48,467 nucleotides of DNA from contig NZ_JAFHKI010000051.1 in assembly GCF_016937615.1 (NCBI RefSeq), positions 1 through 48,467 on the forward strand, in the 5' to 3' direction. Shown here in pieces: positions 19,517-28,897 of the stretch; the stretch's first letter is position 1, and each line of letters opens with the position of its first letter. The stretch comes from Pseudomonas lactucae. Lineage in GTDB: Bacteria > Pseudomonadota > Gammaproteobacteria > Pseudomonadales > Pseudomonadaceae. The translations under genes were made by a program, and so were the position numbers. Below the pieces are notes generated by a model. The model was not told the DNA's origin. It made no database searches and saw only the letters and a list, made by a program, of their open reading frames with translations.

Positions 19517-20929
19517 ATGAGCAGCTCACTCTTGCCCTATCGCGCCCCACGCATATTGCTTTGCGTGCATCAGTTCTTCCCGACGTTCGGTGCCGGAACC
19601 GAAGTGCTCGTTCTCTCCACCGCGAAAGCGATGCTCAGCATCGGTTATGACGTGCGCATAGTTACAGGCGCCCTGCGAGAGGGGCAAGGCTATTCGAGCG
19701 ACACCTATGAATATCAAGGGCTTATAGTACATCGGATCTGGACGCCGTACAGGCAGGGACAATTCACCACCGAGACCGTCTTGGAGGAGTATTACAATCA
19801 AAGTTTGGTTCCGGAATTTGAGGCTATTCTCGACTCATTCGTACCGGACCTGGTCCATTTTTTTCATTTCAAAAATCTAACGTTATCCTGTTTGAAATCC
19901 TGTTTGCAGCGCAAAGTTCCCACAGTATTCACGCCCACGGACTATTGGCTGGCGTGCAGAACTTGCCAACTTTTGAAACCTTGGGGCTCATCTGAATGTC
20001 TGGGCCCGGGACCGCGCGCGGAAAACTGCCTAAAACACCTGTTAATAAACACCAATAAGCGATTCGTAGTAACGCTGGCAAAAAAAACACCATCACTACT
20101 CATATCTTTAATTTTCCGGCTTTTTTCTCATCTGCCGATTACTAAGCTAACCCGATATCGAAGAGTTTTTATCGATTTAAAAAATCGAAATTCTGCCATT
20201 ACAAGTTATCTGTCGAAAATAGATCTTATTCTGCCACCCACGCAGTCGCTTGAATCGTTATTACTTGCCAACAACATTCCTAGGGCAAAGATACAAGCAC
20301 TCCGCTATGCAATTGAGGCGCCTGTCACAACGCGTGATTTAATCGCCAGAGAACACTTCAGATCTCAAGATTTCACCATTGGTTTCATTGGCACATTGGT
20401 TGCTCATAAGGGCTGTCACGTCTTGCTTGACGCAATCAAAGCGATCAATAACAGAAATGTAGTTGTGAGAATATACGGTAACACGGAACACTATCCAGAC
20501 TACGTTGCGTCTTTAAAGGCCCTGAGTGCAGGAGACCAGCGCATTCAGTTCGCCGGCACTTTCGCGCATGATCTGATTGGCGACGTGATGGCCGAGCTGG
20601 ACACGCTTGTTATTCCGTCAATTTGGCGAGAAAACGCTCCTTTAGTATTACTGAATGCCGTGGCAAGCGGTACTCCTGTGATAGCCAGCGATGTCACAGG
20701 TATTACGGAATATTTGAGTACCGAAGACAACGTCGAGCTATTTCCTGCCGGTGACAGCCAGGCATTGGCCCATATACTTGAAAGCAGGATTAATTCCATC
20801 ACTGAAATCAATGGCTCGCATCGGACGCCAAGGATTGCAGGCTCCCCCTTAAAAATGTACGCCAAGGCCTTGGACGAGGCGTATATCAGGCTGATGAAAA
20901 GGCCGTACGAAAAAAAGGAGAACGTATGA
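19517..20929 (+). CDS. GT4 family glycosyltransferase
   Basis: This 470-residue GT-B enzyme probably transfers a sugar from a nucleotide donor to the growing O-chain in the cytoplasm. The N-terminal domain starts with ILLCVHQFFPTFGAGTEV. The donor domain has GFIGTLVAHKG at 289-299 and RENAPLVLLNAVASGTPV from 371. The first Glu of EX7E is Glu372, and the second position is Asn380. It resembles the frameshifted GT4 just upstream, and both have PLVLLNA in this motif. The middle (about 145-240) has a cysteine-containing segment and basic, hydrophobic stretches. The ATG has GAGG five bases upstream, and its stop overlaps the epimerase start (ATGA). Sugar and linkage cannot be predicted. Confidence 0.85.
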   Translation: MSSSLLPYRAPRILLCVHQFFPTFGAGTEVLVLSTAKAMLSIGYDVRIVTGALREGQGYSSDTYEYQGLIVHRIWTPYRQGQFTTETVLEEYYNQSLVPEFEAILDSFVPDLVHFFHFKNLTLSCLKSCLQRKVPTVFTPTDYWLACRTCQLLKPWGSSECLGPGPRAENCLKHLLINTNKRFVVTLAKKTPSLLISLIFRLFSHLPITKLTRYRRVFIDLKNRNSAITSYLSKIDLILPPTQSLESLLLANNIPRAKIQALRYAIEAPVTTRDLIAREHFRSQDFTIGFIGTLVAHKGCHVLLDAIKAINNRNVVVRIYGNTEHYPDYVASLKALSAGDQRIQFAGTFAHDLIGDVMAELDTLVIPSIWRENAPLVLLNAVASGTPVIASDVTGITEYLSTEDNVELFPAGDSQALAHILESRINSITEINGSHRTPRIAGSPLKMYAKALDEAYIRLMKRPYEKKENV

Positions 20930-21882
20930 AATATGTAATTTTTGGTGGTGGCGGGTTCATCGGGTCCACTATTGCAGATCAACTTTTAAAAGAAGGGCAC
21001 AGCCTCCGTATTTTCGAACGCCCGCGAGTGGAGCCTTATCGAGCATTTACAGAAGACGAATCGGTTGAGTGGATCACTGGCGACTTTCAGAGCAAGCACA
21101 ACCTTCATAGCGCAATGGAAGGCACAGACGGGATACTTCATCTAGTATCAACGACCCTTCCCAAATCCTCCAATGAAGATACCATTTACGATATCCAAAC
21201 CAACGTTGTCAGCACACTAAACATGCTGGATTCAATGGTTGAGCTAAATATCAAGAAAATTGTGTTTATTTCCTCAGGGGGTACCGTGTACGGCCGCCCA
21301 CATCAGATGCCAATTCCCGAAACCCACCCTACAGAGCCGGAAGTTTCTTACGGCATCAGTAAGCTGACAATCGAAAAATATCTGTACCTGTACAGCCAGC
21401 TGCATGGAATCCAACCTATTACTCTGCGCGTTGCAAATCCCTATGGAGAACGTCAACGTATTGAGACCGCTCAGGGTGCGGTCGCCGCCTTTATTAACCG
21501 GGCCGTTGCCAATAAACCCATTGAAATATGGGGTGATGGTAGTGTTACCCGCGACTATATTTATATAAAAGACCTTGCCGACGCGTTTATCAAAGCATTG
21601 GCCTATAATGGAAAACATCAAGTTTTCAACCTTGGATCAGGCTCCGGTACATCGCTGAATGAGCTTGTCAATACTATTGAAAAGATCATCAACAAGCCCA
21701 TAGAGCGCACTTACAAACCGGGGCGCCCATTCGATGTCCCGATTAATGTTTTAGATTGCAGCCTCGCGGAACGGGAACTGGGCTGGGCTGCCCAGCGCAA
21801 TTTGGAAGACGGCCTCACCAGTACCATTGAATGGTATATGAACCAAATGGATCATAAACCGAAGACCGATGAAAGCGACTGA
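20926..21882 (+). CDS. NAD-dependent nucleotide-sugar epimerase/dehydratase (GalE-like)
   Basis: This 318-residue extended SDR has the NAD-binding GGGGFIG motif at 7-13, the serine region FISSGGTVYG at 114-123 and the catalytic Tyr142 and Lys146 in YGISK. The C-terminal part, with VTRDYIYIKDLADAF, is typical of UDP-hexose 4-epimerases of O-antigen clusters. It probably makes a UDP-sugar donor for the neighbouring glycosyltransferases; the exact substrate is not readable. A strong ribosome site (AAGGAG) lies six bases before the ATG, inside the end of the GT4 gene, with which it overlaps by four bases. It is the last plus-strand gene of the export operon in the present arrangement. Confidence 0.88.
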   Translation: MKYVIFGGGGFIGSTIADQLLKEGHSLRIFERPRVEPYRAFTEDESVEWITGDFQSKHNLHSAMEGTDGILHLVSTTLPKSSNEDTIYDIQTNVVSTLNMLDSMVELNIKKIVFISSGGTVYGRPHQMPIPETHPTEPEVSYGISKLTIEKYLYLYSQLHGIQPITLRVANPYGERQRIETAQGAVAAFINRAVANKPIEIWGDGSVTRDYIYIKDLADAFIKALAYNGKHQVFNLGSGSGTSLNELVNTIEKIINKPIERTYKPGRPFDVPINVLDCSLAERELGWAAQRNLEDGLTSTIEWYMNQMDHKPKTDESD

Positions 21883-21924
21883 CTAACGCTCCCGTAAATC
21901 TTAGGGTTTCGGGACACGCTTGAG

Positions 21925-22154
21925 TCACAGCGCTTTGGGTTCCGCAAGACCTAACCGGATTGATGCGACGCGCTGGATGTCGGTGAGGGTTTCAGGGCGG
22001 GTCATCTTCTGCCATTCAAACACTGCCGGGAGCTGAGCGCCCATTTGAACTGGCGCACGAATTCCTCCAGGTGGTTCTGTACGACGCGGTAGAGCGTCAC
22101 CAGGTCGCCGTTGATGTCGTTAAGAACTTCAACAGGCGCAGCCTGGGGACGCAT
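21925..22154 (-). pseudogene. Fragment of a phage-type D12 DNA adenine methylase, N-terminal part
   Basis: Reading the minus strand from 22154, the translation RPQAAPVEVLNDINGDLV, then YRVVQNHLEEFVRQFKWALS, and after one frameshift VFEWQKMTRPETLTDIQR, matches the N-terminal third of D12-class N6-adenine methylases of Pseudomonas prophages. The match stops near 21971. The DPPY catalytic motif and everything after it are absent here. A C-terminal fragment of the same kind of gene, in the opposite orientation, is at about 39213-39560. This recognition is from memory of the family, not a database search. Confidence 0.7.
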
Positions 22155-22445
22155 GTTGATATAAAAGGAAAAAACGCCATTTTACGTCATGTTTGAAACA
22201 CGCATTACGGCCTATAAAAATCAATAACTTAGCGTTGTATATTCCTACAGTGGTCATCCCTTTCCGGCGTTCTGCCGACCAGACACCAAGCCACCTAAAG
22301 CACGTCAACTGCAGACAATGCCCATCCTGACTAAATCATCACACACTCAAGCCTCCAGTGCCTGCGGCAAGCCTTCATCAAACCCGAGCCATCTGATACG
22401 ATCGACAGTCTGACAAAGGAAACTACCTTTCTTAATGGAATATCC
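22155..22445. other. A+T-rich gap before the membrane-protein gene
   Basis: No gene is seen. The A+T-rich stretch at 22165-22250 could carry a promoter for the gene at 22446, but no clear motif stands out. Confidence 0.3.
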
Positions 22446-23990
22446 GTGAAAGCTGCGATAAAAAAATCAAGATTTGCACTAGCGTTCCTAGTTATGCTAA
22501 TGGCATTCCAGTTCAACCTATTCAAAACAACATCTGACTTTCAGTTCAAGACTTGGCGAGATGGGTCTGAGGCATTAGTTCTTGGCAAAATATTTGCTGA
22601 TGCCAACGGCATCGACACCGGCCATAGCAATTTGGGTTTCATTGAGCGCGGGGAACCCATTAAAGGGCCCAATGTTCTTGCTGTGTATAAACGAATCGAT
22701 ACTCCAACTGGAATAGAGACAGCCAGGATTTCAGATGACTATTGGACAAACGGATTCAGCAACTCAGCCAATAAGCTTTTGATCAAAATAGCGGATGTTA
22801 ATTCAATCGGATATGCAAATAACGAAGTTAGAGCAGGTCAACACATAACATTCCCTGGCGAGCGAGTCAGGGCCATAAACAGCGTCGAGAGATCAGGACC
22901 TTATGATGTAGTTTCTTATAGAGGGGATTTTATTAACCCAAACAGCATCAAAAGTGATGAAACCATAAAACTTGGCGATCAGATTGAGTTTAGCTTTAAC
23001 CAATATCCGCAACAGTTCGGCATTCAGGCTCTCGCACTTTCCTTCGCCTACAAATACTTTCCTCTTGTTGATTCAGTTTCTTCGCTCCAATTCTTGATGT
23101 CCGCCATGATGGCCTTGGCATTGACATTGATGATTCGCGAGATAGGGCTAACCATATCAACTACTTTTGCTGCGGTATTTTTTGTTTGCATGGTCGGTTC
23201 GCCATGGGTGGTAGCGATTTCCAGAAACTTATACTGGGCTTCTTTCCTTTGGTTCCTGCCGACCGTAATGGCGATGTATGCCTATCGGTGCCCTCCCAGC
23301 TCGCGCGCGCGCCTAGTGGCTATTACGCTGTATGGGGCATTGATCTTCCTGAAGTCTCTGGCTGGGTATGAGTATACTTCATCAATCGTACTGATGTCGC
23401 TCATGGTGTTTATGATCGACCCGTTCAGAGCAAGCCCGATATTAGGACTGAAAAAAGCAATTCGAATGACGGTGACTATGGGAGGGGTGGCAGTAGCTGG
23501 CTTTCTGATCGCCATACTAGTGCATGCTATAAACCGCGCCGACACCCTAGCTGAAGGGATTAGCCAGACGCTGGGAAGGGATGCGTTGAAATACAGTGCG
23601 CTCGGTCGGCTAAATGGAGTGGTGGTCAGTGGACCAGACATTCCCCTGTCATTTTTAATCAGCGAATACGTAAACGAGTGGAAAACTCCAGTATTGTTCT
23701 GGCTCGAGGGAAGCAATGTTTTCAGTACGCTTCTGCTACTTACCGGATTATCACTCGTCGCACAGTTTTATATCCGTGACGCGAATGCTCGCCGGGATGC
23801 GGCGCTGGTGTTGGTGACTCTGCTTGCCCCACTCAGCTGGTTCATTCTGATGCAAAAGCACTCGGCAATACACGTCCACCTGAACTACGTACTTTGGTAC
23901 TTTGGGTTTATACCTGCATGCATGTTTGTAATTGTCAGGGGCTACCTACTGATAGCTTGCAATTTAAAAGAGTTGAGGCGGACTACTTAA
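22446..23990 (+). CDS. Polytopic membrane protein of unknown function
   Basis: I do not recognise a named family for this 514-residue protein. It has one N-terminal membrane segment (about 9-27) and a soluble, probably periplasmic region to about residue 200. About eight further helices follow, ending near 500. The soluble region contains VRAGQHITFPGE from residue 128, similar to VRAGDSISLQGK at 509 in the 654-residue membrane protein encoded at 31300-33264. The location suggests surface polysaccharide modification, but no glycosyltransferase signature is seen. The start is a GTG with GGA seven bases upstream; no better upstream start is apparent. The coding region is A+T-rich for a Pseudomonas, consistent with transfer. 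It is flanked by phage remnants on both sides and has no partner gene. Confidence 0.7.
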   Translation: MKAAIKKSRFALAFLVMLMAFQFNLFKTTSDFQFKTWRDGSEALVLGKIFADANGIDTGHSNLGFIERGEPIKGPNVLAVYKRIDTPTGIETARISDDYWTNGFSNSANKLLIKIADVNSIGYANNEVRAGQHITFPGERVRAINSVERSGPYDVVSYRGDFINPNSIKSDETIKLGDQIEFSFNQYPQQFGIQALALSFAYKYFPLVDSVSSLQFLMSAMMALALTLMIREIGLTISTTFAAVFFVCMVGSPWVVAISRNLYWASFLWFLPTVMAMYAYRCPPSSRARLVAITLYGALIFLKSLAGYEYTSSIVLMSLMVFMIDPFRASPILGLKKAIRMTVTMGGVAVAGFLIAILVHAINRADTLAEGISQTLGRDALKYSALGRLNGVVVSGPDIPLSFLISEYVNEWKTPVLFWLEGSNVFSTLLLLTGLSLVAQFYIRDANARRDAALVLVTLLAPLSWFILMQKHSAIHVHLNYVLWYFGFIPACMFVIVRGYLLIACNLKELRRTT

Positions 23991-24048
23991 TCAAGAAAAA
24001 ATAAACCGCCCTATCATCTCCCAAGCGAATCATACGCCTGTTCGCACG

Positions 24049-24308
24049 TTACTCCGCGGGCACGGCTTTGGTCAGCAAATCCAGCCAAGTCGCCCGCTCG
24101 CTGATCAGCGCGCTTGAGCACGTCGGAAAGCACCATGACGGCGCGGGTAGCTGCCGCGCTTGCGGCGGCAGTGCAGGAATTGCCGCTGGCTTGACTGGCT
24201 GCGATGCGATGCGACCGGCAACGCCATCGGCTGCGCTGTGCAACCGGTCAGACTCGCGATTAGCAGCAGTGACAGCAGCGGCAGCGGTGTCAATAAGCGC
24301 TTGACCAT
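24049..24308 (-). pseudogene. Decayed phage spanin (Rz1-type lipoprotein) gene
   Basis: From the ATG at 24308 one minus-strand frame encodes a lipoprotein signal: MVKRLLTPLPLLSLLLIA followed by the lipobox LTGC. The conserved-looking C-terminus IPALPPQARQLPAPSWCFPT, then CSSALISERATW and a stop at 24049, is in another frame, so at least one frameshift is present. That second frame also carries, over the signal peptide, an Rz-like helical stretch (NRESDRLHSAADGVAGRIA). This fits the nested Rz/Rz1 arrangement of phage and tailocin lysis cassettes. The gene is cut close to its 5' end by the degenerate IS66 copy. The assignment rests on pattern and memory only. Confidence 0.45.
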
Positions 24309-24418
24309 TCTGGACCACCTTGTTGATTGGTAAGCGCTCCATAAACCCCACATTCAAAGCCGCCGCGTGATGTTCGGATGCTGTGCTCCCGATTTCTTTC
24401 TGGAGCTCATTCGCCGTG

Positions 24419-24735
24419 ATGCGTCCCGACGCAAAAGTCGAAAAAGTGTATCTCTACCCCAAGCCCGTCGACTTCCGAAAATCCATCGACGGCTTGGCTG
24501 CCCTTGTCGAACTGGACATCAAGGCCGCGGTGTTCGACCCCGTGCTTTTTTTGTCTTCCTCAACAAGGCGCGCAACCGGTTGAAGATTTTGTATTGGGAG
24601 CGCAACGGCTTCTGCCTTTGGCCCGAGCAACTGGAGTCCGAGTACTTCAAACATCGCCTGCTGTAACGGACGAGGCAATTGTATTGACTGTCAGGAACTC
24701 GACTGGATGCTCGACGGTTTTGACCTCGGGCATCT
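24419..24735 (+). pseudogene. IS66 tnpB (Orf2), frameshifted
   Basis: The frame from 24419 gives the TnpB signature KVEKVYLYPKPVDFRKSIDG. A two-base expansion in a T-run near 24550 breaks it before VFLNKARNRLKILYWERNG, which continues in a second frame to 24666. A further shift precedes the last recognisable part near 24730. TnpB is an accessory protein of IS66 transposition. Confidence 0.8.
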
Positions 24736-24739
24736 ACAG

Positions 24740-25800
24740 TTACCGCGACTGCGAAACGGCACCGGTCACGGCGGACAAACCAGCGCAACTGATTGAAAAA
24801 AGCATGGCCAGCCCGAGCGCTCTGGCGATGCTGCTGACCACCAAATATGTGGACGGTTTACCGCTTCATCGATTTGAAAAAGTGCTGGGCCGCCACGGCA
24901 TTGATATCCCGCGCCAGACCTTGGCTCGCGGGGTGATCCAGTGCGGCGAGCACTTCCAGCCGCTGCTGAATTTAATGCGCGACAGTCTGCTGTGCAGCCG
25001 CGTGATCCACTGCGATGAAACGCGGGTGCAGGTGTTGAAAGAGCCCGACCGCGAGGCAAGCAGCCACTCCTGGATGTGGGTGCAAACCGACGGCCCACCC
25101 GATAGGCCGGTAATCCTTTTTAACTACTCCACCAGCCGAGCGCAGGAGGTGCCGACGCGCCTGCTCGATGGTTATCGCGGTTACACGTGATGACCGATGA
25201 TTACGCCGGTTACAACGTCTTGGGCGCACAGGAAGGCGTCGAGCGTTTAGGCTGTTGGGCGCATGTTCGTCGCATGTTCGTTGAAGCACAAAAAGTGCAG
25301 CCCAAGGGCAAAACGGGGCGTGCCGACATCGCACTTGACCTGATCAACAAGCTGTATGGTATCGAGCGCGACCTTAAAGACTTCAGTGACGCTGAACGCA
25401 AAGTCGGCCGTCACGAAAAAAGTTTGCCGATACTTGCTCAGTTGAAAGCTGGCTCGAAAAGACGCAGCCACAGGTTACCGCTCAGAACGCCTTGGGCAAA
25501 GCCATCAGTTACCTGGCAAGCAACTGGAGCAAACTGGAGCGATACGTCGAGGAAGGCTACTTACCGCTCGACAACAACGCCGCGGAGCGCGCGATCCGCC
25601 CCTTCGTGATCGGACGCAAGAACTGGCTGTTTAGCGACACGCCCAAAGGCGCTACAGCCAGCGCTCAACTTTACAGCCTGGTCGAAACCGCCAAAGCCAA
25701 CGGTCAGGAGCCCTATGCGTGGCTGCGCCACGCGCTTGAGCGCTTGCCAGCGGCATCCTCGATTGAAGATTACGAAGCCTTGTTGCCGTGGAACTGCTCG
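24740..25800 (+). pseudogene. IS66 tnpC transposase, 5'-truncated and frameshifted
   Basis: Homology to the intact transposase at 29264-30796 begins at [20 protein letters not shown], about residue 153 of that protein, and runs to LPWNCS. There are breaks near 25188 and 25448. The three reading-frame pieces retain the DDE-type motifs [17 protein letters not shown] and [10 protein letters not shown], but no full protein can be made. Confidence 0.85.
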
Positions 25801-26083
25801 CTGGCATCTCCTAGCAGAGAGCGCGCCACCAACCTTGAGCTCGGTGGTTTATGGAGCGCTTACTCTTCCCTCATCGTCGCGAGTCATCCATAGCCGATAG
25901 TTCAGCAACAAATTGGGAGGCTCGGTATTGGAGGAATTGCTGGGTGATCACCCAAGGCCATCAAGGCCAATGGGGGTAAACACTAGATAGCTTTTGCCTC
26001 AAGTGGACAGAAATGCTGAATTGGCCGGTTTTTCAATTGAATAAGCCCATCCGCCTAGATTCAAATCTAGTAAATGGCATGCG

Positions 26084-26545
26084 CTACTTTGTTGGGAAAA
26101 TGGCGCGATGATCGTCCCAATCAGCCCTGCCTTCCTTGATCTGAACAAGCTGGCCAGGTATCGCATATGCAGCGATGCCCAGTGTTACGGCGTTCTCAAA
26201 GTCTTCGCGAGAGATAGGAATAATACATTCGAGAAGCTTGTTCCCTTGACAGTACTTTACCAGAGGGAAGTCGCCTACGTTGGAGATTATCTTTTGATTT
26301 GAATCGTTTAAGTGAATGGCGAAACTTAGCCCGCTAAGTGTTCCTGGGATGATTTTGATGAGTGCGACTTTGTGTTTGTCAATGGAGTCAGACGACTCAT
26401 ATTTTACTTCAGAGATGGTTGTGCCATCAATAAATGTGACCTTTCCGTCGACAATTTTCGGCTTTTCTATGCTTAGCATTGAATAAATCATACTCATTGC
26501 AACTGCAGCTACCGCGATAGCGGGGATCAACCAATATTTCTTCAT
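26084..26545 (-). CDS. Membrane-anchored small protein of unknown family (paralogue 2)
   Basis: This 153-residue protein is a close relative of the one at 10510-10968. It has one N-terminal membrane segment (about 4-24) and the same conserved blocks: IDGTTIS, DKHK, SGLSFAIHLND, NVGDF, a C-x7-C pair (KYCQGNKLLEC), PIS and DWDDHRAIFPT. The last 20 or so codons are also close to the other copy at the DNA level. Its start lies only two bases after the stop of the upstream acyltransferase, so the two are almost certainly co-translated. That suggests an accessory role in acyl decoration of a surface glycan. The family and fold are unknown to me. Confidence 0.8.
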   Translation of the reverse strand: MKKYWLIPAIAVAAVAMSMIYSMLSIEKPKIVDGKVTFIDGTTISEVKYESSDSIDKHKVALIKIIPGTLSGLSFAIHLNDSNQKIISNVGDFPLVKYCQGNKLLECIIPISREDFENAVTLGIAAYAIPGQLVQIKEGRADWDDHRAIFPTK

Positions 26546-26547
26546 TT

Positions 26548-27771
26548 TCAGAACCTATTCAGATGAAATGCAGCGACGGTGGCAGTGAGCACGAGAACAC
26601 AGCTGATCGCAACCGGGCCGTAGCTTGATCTGAAATTTTCTTTCATGGATATGTGGCGACGATCCCATGCGTTCATGATCAAGCAACGGCAAGGGTCCTC
26701 AATGCCTTTATAGAGCAGGGCCGATGAGGCTAATGCAATCGTCCAGAATATTGCGTATCCAGCAAGACCGTAAGGTTTGATCGCTTCGGTGTAAGGTTCA
26801 ATAAATGTGATCAGAATTGCATGAACGAGGTAAAGCGAGAAGCTGATTTCCCCCAAGAAGACCAGCGGCTTGGTCGATAGGAGTGCACCAATTGGCCCTT
26901 TGCTCAAAGCAAATACCAGGATTAGTACGCCCCAAATAAGCCAGATACCCTCGCGTTGAAAGTAATAGCCAGCAGCGGTGCCAAACGTATCAGCAATCCG
27001 TGCAGGATTGCCAGCCAGCAGCATACCTGCGACAACCAGAGCGAGCGCCATCAGTTCAAAATACAACCAGCCGAATGTACTGGCTTTGAACTCATGTATT
27101 GCTGGCGTCATGAATACTTTTGCCAAGAAAATCCCGAACATGAACTCGAAAACCCTGACCATTGGGTTGAAGTAGATCGTTCCCAGCAAGCTTACGCCGT
27201 TATAATTGTCGGTAGACTTCAATTCCAAGGCATTACCGGCCACGATGAACGCGGTCACCACGAGGGTTGCAGCAAAGAATAGCTTCGCCCAATGCTTGCT
27301 CCACAGCCCGATGAGCAGCGGGAACAGTAGGTAGAAGAACATTTCGTTGGAAATGCTCCATGCGACGCCATTGAATGACAAGGCCCACAGTTTGAGGGGG
27401 ATCCAAGACTGAACCAATGTTAGGTTTGAAATCAGCCGCAACATGCCTGATTCCCCACCGAAATAGGTATAACGGTCAAAGTGGAATATCAGCCCTATCC
27501 ACATGATGCAGGTGACGAAGTGAAGCGGCCACACACGCGCAAATCGAGCTACCAAAAACCGCTTGATAGACCCATCTTTCGAGAAGTCTTTGTAGTTATA
27601 GGCGAGAATGAATCCGCTAAGCACAAAGAAAAATGAAACGCCCTGGCCTAACGGAGCGGCTTCGGCGATCCCGAATGACCCAAAGATCGGGTGCGCGTGG
27701 GTAAGTACGATCATCGCTGCAGCGAAAAACCGCAGGGACGTCAGCGCGTCCAATTTGTGCTTAACGTTCAC
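26548..27771 (-). CDS. Acyltransferase 3 family membrane protein (OafA-like)
   Basis: This polytopic inner-membrane acyltransferase of about 407 residues belongs to the family of OafA and NodX, which O-acetylate or otherwise acylate sugars of O-antigen and other glycans. The first helix carries the family hallmark LTSLRFFAAAMIVLTHAHPI, with the conserved arginine and histidine. About ten helices follow, including VSFFFVLSGFILAYNY. There is no C-terminal SGNH domain. I chose the GTG at 27771 (VNVKHKLDALTSL). The frame stays open upstream to 27897, but that part enters transposase-remnant sequence and is unlike the family; an ATG at 27843 is a possible alternative. It is coupled to the small-protein gene downstream. 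The donor is presumably acetyl-CoA, and the acceptor is not predictable. Confidence 0.85.
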   Translation of the reverse strand: MNVKHKLDALTSLRFFAAAMIVLTHAHPIFGSFGIAEAAPLGQGVSFFFVLSGFILAYNYKDFSKDGSIKRFLVARFARVWPLHFVTCIMWIGLIFHFDRYTYFGGESGMLRLISNLTLVQSWIPLKLWALSFNGVAWSISNEMFFYLLFPLLIGLWSKHWAKLFFAATLVVTAFIVAGNALELKSTDNYNGVSLLGTIYFNPMVRVFEFMFGIFLAKVFMTPAIHEFKASTFGWLYFELMALALVVAGMLLAGNPARIADTFGTAAGYYFQREGIWLIWGVLILVFALSKGPIGALLSTKPLVFLGEISFSLYLVHAILITFIEPYTEAIKPYGLAGYAIFWTIALASSALLYKGIEDPCRCLIMNAWDRRHISMKENFRSSYGPVAISCVLVLTATVAAFHLNRF

Positions 27772-27824
27772 AGTTCGTACCACGATAAAAAAGGGGGGAT
27801 ATGGTATCGCTATGTCACTCTGAT

Positions 27825-28792
27825 TTAAAGGAGTACACGACATGTATTCAAATTGTCGATGCCTCGGATCCATGTCAAATTTTTTTGATGTAACCACTGG
27901 TCCAGGCGTCTCATTAGTTGGGATGAGGCGATAGGAGCGTGCGTAGCTGTTGCGGCCTCAACCGTTTTATTCCACTCGAACGGCTCGGCTGAATGCTCAT
28001 TGTGAGCCTCGATAAATTGGCGGCTAGCCGTCGTCAGGTCGGCGACGCTGGTAAGGGCGCCCCGGTACAGCGCTAGTCTTTCCAGTTGTGCAAACCAACC
28101 TTCCACGGCGTTCAGCTAGGACGCGCTTGTCGATGTAAAGTGCAATTTGAAACGCGAATGCTTTCCAGCCATTGCTTGATGCAGCAGTTTTGTGGATCGA
28201 ACTGTTATCTAGGATCACATGCCGATCCAGGCCAGCTGGCGTGCTGCGCTCAATCTGTTACAGAAAAGCCAGAAGTATCTTGACTCGATGGCGCGGATAA
28301 ACCGCCCAATGACTTGGCCGGTCATTATGTCGAATGCCGCGTATAGACTGCTGTACCATGGCGTTTGTAATCATGTGTCGATTGACCTGGGGATAGCGGC
28401 AGCATCGGTTGGGTGCGATCCAACGCCTGGATCAGGGTTTTCTCGTCAACCGACAACACCAGGGTGTTATCCGGCGAGTTCAGATAGAGCCCGATCACGT
28501 CGACCGCCTTGTCGGCGAAATGAGGATCGCTGCTGATTTTGAAGGTCTTCAGACGATGGGATTTGAGGTCGGAAGCGGCCCAGACCTGACGAACCTGCCA
28601 CGTGGTGACCCGCGAATACTTGACCATCAAACGAACGCTCCAGTGAGTGACTTCCTGGGGGGTACGCGCCGAGTGGTCAACGTCAGGATTTCGGGTCGTT
28701 CAAGCCCTCAAGACCCGCCTCCAGATAGCGCTTTCGCCATTTGAACCATCGGCTCCGAGATCTGAAGCGGATGGCTGACGTCTTTGGACGTG
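27825..28792 (-). pseudogene. IS630-type transposase remnant, central and C-terminal part
   Basis: Fragments in several minus-strand frames reconstruct an IS630-family DDE transposase. They read WRKRYLEAGLEGLNDP, then LKTFKISSDPHFADKAVDVI, GLYLNSPDNTLVLSVDEKT, QALDRTQPMLPLSPGQSTHD, ILDNSSIHKT and MEGWFAQLERLALYRGALTS. Frameshifts and a deletion separate them. The N-terminal part lies on the far side of the complete IS66 element, at 30850-30975. The gene's end merges into the region upstream of the acyltransferase near 27825. Confidence 0.8.
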
Positions 28793-28800
28793 AATCCATC
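28793..28800. repeat. Target-site duplication of the complete IS66 element, left copy
   Basis: AATCCATC immediately precedes the IS66 left end and is repeated exactly at 30842-30849, immediately after its right end. Eight bases is the usual target duplication of the IS66 family. Confidence 0.92.
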
Positions 28801-28897
28801 GTAAGCGCTCCATGAACCCCACATTCAAAGCGCTTAGCTGATCCCGGATGCTGTGCTCCCGATTCTTTCTGGAGCTCGTTCGCCATGATGCGACCCG

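Larger units (their letters stand above)
24330..25863 (+). mobile_element. IS66-family element, degenerate internally deleted copy
   Basis: The left end GTAAGCGCTCCATAAACCCC starts at 24330. The inverted right end, GGTTTATGGAGCGCTTAC, stops at 25863. The copy is 1534 bases, against 2041 for the complete copy at 28801-30841. The main difference is a deletion of about 500 bases that joins the 3' part of tnpB to the middle of tnpC near 24735. The eight bases on each side (GTTGATTG and TCTTCCCT) do not match, so there is no target duplication. About 220 bases without a gene follow. Confidence 0.85.
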
